Of a DNA stretch of 13,440 bases, positions 12,461 to 13,440 are shown piece after piece. The DNA comes from an uncultured Prevotella sp. (lineage in GTDB: Bacteria > Bacteroidota > Bacteroidia > Bacteroidales > Bacteroidaceae). The stretch covers positions 1-13,440 of the forward strand of contig CAMQBR010000053.1 in assembly GCA_946999045.1 (NCBI GenBank). Reading direction: 5' to 3'. A model generated the notes under the pieces. It was not told the origin of the DNA and ran no database searches. It worked only from the letters and a program-made list of their open reading frames with translations. Position 1 is the stretch's first letter. Each line of letters begins with the position of its first letter. The translations under genes and the position numbers were made by a program.

Positions 12461-13440
12461 TTACTCAAACGCTCCCATTCTCAACATTTCTACTTCTTGT
12501 TGGGTAAGGAAGCGCCAATCACCACGATGTAAATTTTTCTTAGTAAGCCCCGCAAACAGCACGCGATCCAATTTGATAACACGATAACCTAAGTGTTCGA
12601 AGATACGACGCACAATACGGTTCTTTCCACTATGTATCTCTATACCTACTTGGTTTTTATCTGTTTCGTGAGCATACTCAACAGCATCAGCATGTACCTC
12701 GCCATCTTCCAGCTCAATACCTTCGGCTATTTGCTGCATATCGTGAGCTGTAACATTCTTATCCAAGAATACATGATATACCTTTTTCTTTAAGAACTTA
12801 GGATGTGTAAGCTTACTTGCCAAGTCGCCATCATTGGTAAATAGTAACACGCCTGTAGTGTTACGGTCTAAGCGTCCAACAGGATAAATACGCTCCGTAC
12901 AAGCATTTTTCACTAAGTCCATTACCGTTTTACGTTGCTGTGGATCGTCGCTGGTGGTAACATAATCCTTTGGCTTATTGAGTAATACATATACTTTCTT
13001 TTCTAAAGAAACAGGCTGGTCATGAAATACCACCTCATCAGAGCGAAAGACCTTTGTACCTAACTCGGTAACTATTTCTCCATTTACCTTGACAACACCT
13101 GCCTGTATAAACTCATCAGCCTCACGACGACTGCATACACCTGCATTAGCCAAGTATTTGTTTAAGCGAATAGGAACAGTAGGATCAATGTTCTCCTCAC
13201 TGTACTCAATACGTTTCTTTAAGCTATATTTTGCATTAGGATTGTAGTCAGCCGTATGTTGGCGATAACCACCTTGCTGATATCCACCTCTATTATATCC
13301 ACCACGCTGTTGGTATCCACCTCTATTATATCCTCCTTGTTGACGAGGTTGGTATCCACCTTCGTGGTTATAGCGAGGATGATACCCCCCTTGCTGACGT
13401 GGCTGATAACCGCCCTCTTGATTATAGCGAGGACGATACC
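12461..13440 (-). CDS. rluB: RluB/RsuA-type rRNA pseudouridine synthase with G/Y/Q/R-rich N-terminal extension (5' end outside window)
   Basis: Partial: 325 residues before the TAA at 12461-12463, reading open through the window edge. The S4 RNA-binding domain begins PIRLNKYLANAGVCSRREAD, with its start region around 13130-13170, and runs to VKVNGEIVTELGTKV. The pseudouridine synthase domain has the catalytic motif YPVGRLDRNTTGVLLFTNDG, whose Asp is the nucleophile, then KLTHPKFLKKKVYHVFL and GKNRIVRRIFEHLGY. Starting at the TTG (Leu) near 13153 would cut the S4 domain, because the reading continues upstream as RIEYSEENIDPTVPIR. Before that lies a repeat-rich segment of GGYQPRQQ and GGYNR type units, probably disordered and RNA-binding. 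The sequence fits RluB (23S rRNA, position 2605 in E. coli) better than RsuA, but the site is inferred. Confidence 0.92.
   Translation of the reverse strand, partial: YRPRYNQEGGYQPRQQGGYHPRYNHEGGYQPRQQGGYNRGGYQQRGGYNRGGYQQGGYRQHTADYNPNAKYSLKKRIEYSEENIDPTVPIRLNKYLANAGVCSRREADEFIQAGVVKVNGEIVTELGTKVFRSDEVVFHDQPVSLEKKVYVLLNKPKDYVTTSDDPQQRKTVMDLVKNACTERIYPVGRLDRNTTGVLLFTNDGDLASKLTHPKFLKKKVYHVFLDKNVTAHDMQQIAEGIELEDGEVHADAVEYAHETDKNQVGIEIHSGKNRIVRRIFEHLGYRVIKLDRVLFAGLTKKNLHRGDWRFLTQQEVEMLRMGAFE
13270..13440 (-). repeat. Tandem repeats encoding the G/Y/Q/R-rich tail of the pseudouridine synthase
   Basis: Two adjacent units with a 54-base period (about 13335-13388 and 13389 to the window end) encode 18-residue GGYQPRQQGGYHPRYNHE-like repeats. 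Next to them a 20-base stretch at 13281-13300 is repeated exactly at 13314-13333, a 33-base period encoding GGYNRGGYQQR. The array continues outside the window. Confidence 0.8.

Noticed and set aside
1..13440. CRISPR arrays, tRNA/rRNA genes, insertion sequences or phage genes
   Set aside because: No regularly spaced direct repeats of 25-40 bases, no cloverleaf or rRNA-like sequence and no transposase or integrase reading were seen on either strand.

Overview
The window reads as ordinary chromosome of an AT-rich member of the Bacteroidales, most likely Prevotella in the broad sense. Three things point there. Several genes have promoters of the Bacteroidetes type (TTTG, about 20 bp, TAnnTTTG). 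Shine-Dalgarno sequences are largely absent. The protein families are also typical: a large lipoprotein with the DUF4988/PL29-like N-terminus, an OmpA-type porin with a P/E-rich linker, a DUF6249-like membrane protein and a pseudouridine synthase with a G/Y/Q/R-rich N-terminal extension. The genus is inferred from recall, not measured.

Layout. Bases 1-326 hold no gene. On the minus strand from 1841 down to 327 lies a compact three-gene operon with overlapping ends: a DUF6249-like membrane protein, an ECF sigma factor starting at a GTG, and a two-helix membrane protein that may be its regulator. Divergent from it is an RsmF-like rRNA cytosine-5 methyltransferase (1949-3466, +). Next comes the folate/thymidylate pair thyA (3719-4513, +) and folA (4576-5064, +). 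ThyA makes dTMP and releases dihydrofolate, which FolA recycles. A bidirectional hairpin terminator separates folA from the convergent ridA (5250-5624, -), which removes reactive enamines/imines. Then, all on the minus strand, come an OmpA-family porin (5742-6878), a small lipoprotein (6950-7294), a 956-residue surface lipoprotein (7480-10350) with a strong promoter match and a leader of about 140 nt, asnS (10696-12090), and an RluB-type pseudouridine synthase whose N-terminus runs off the end of the window (12461-13440).

Most of the coding content is housekeeping, and I see no CRISPR array, phage, transposase, tRNA or rRNA, and no convincing new multi-gene system. The less ordinary content is in small structures. 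(a) A short palindromic element is present three times (about 293-313, 2776-2799, 5179-5221): once after the sigma operon, once inside a terminator, and once in frame inside the rsmF coding sequence. (b) Short tandem repeats (7 and 8 bp units) sit just upstream of the folA and asnS start codons. (c) A palindrome-rich block with no gene lies between rluB and asnS (12134-12460), including a perfect 7-bp stem with a TTCG loop and a degenerate sigma-54-like site. (d) The surface lipoprotein carries a collagen-like Gly-Asp-Gly-Lys repeat. (e) The sigma operon is a candidate envelope-signalling unit.
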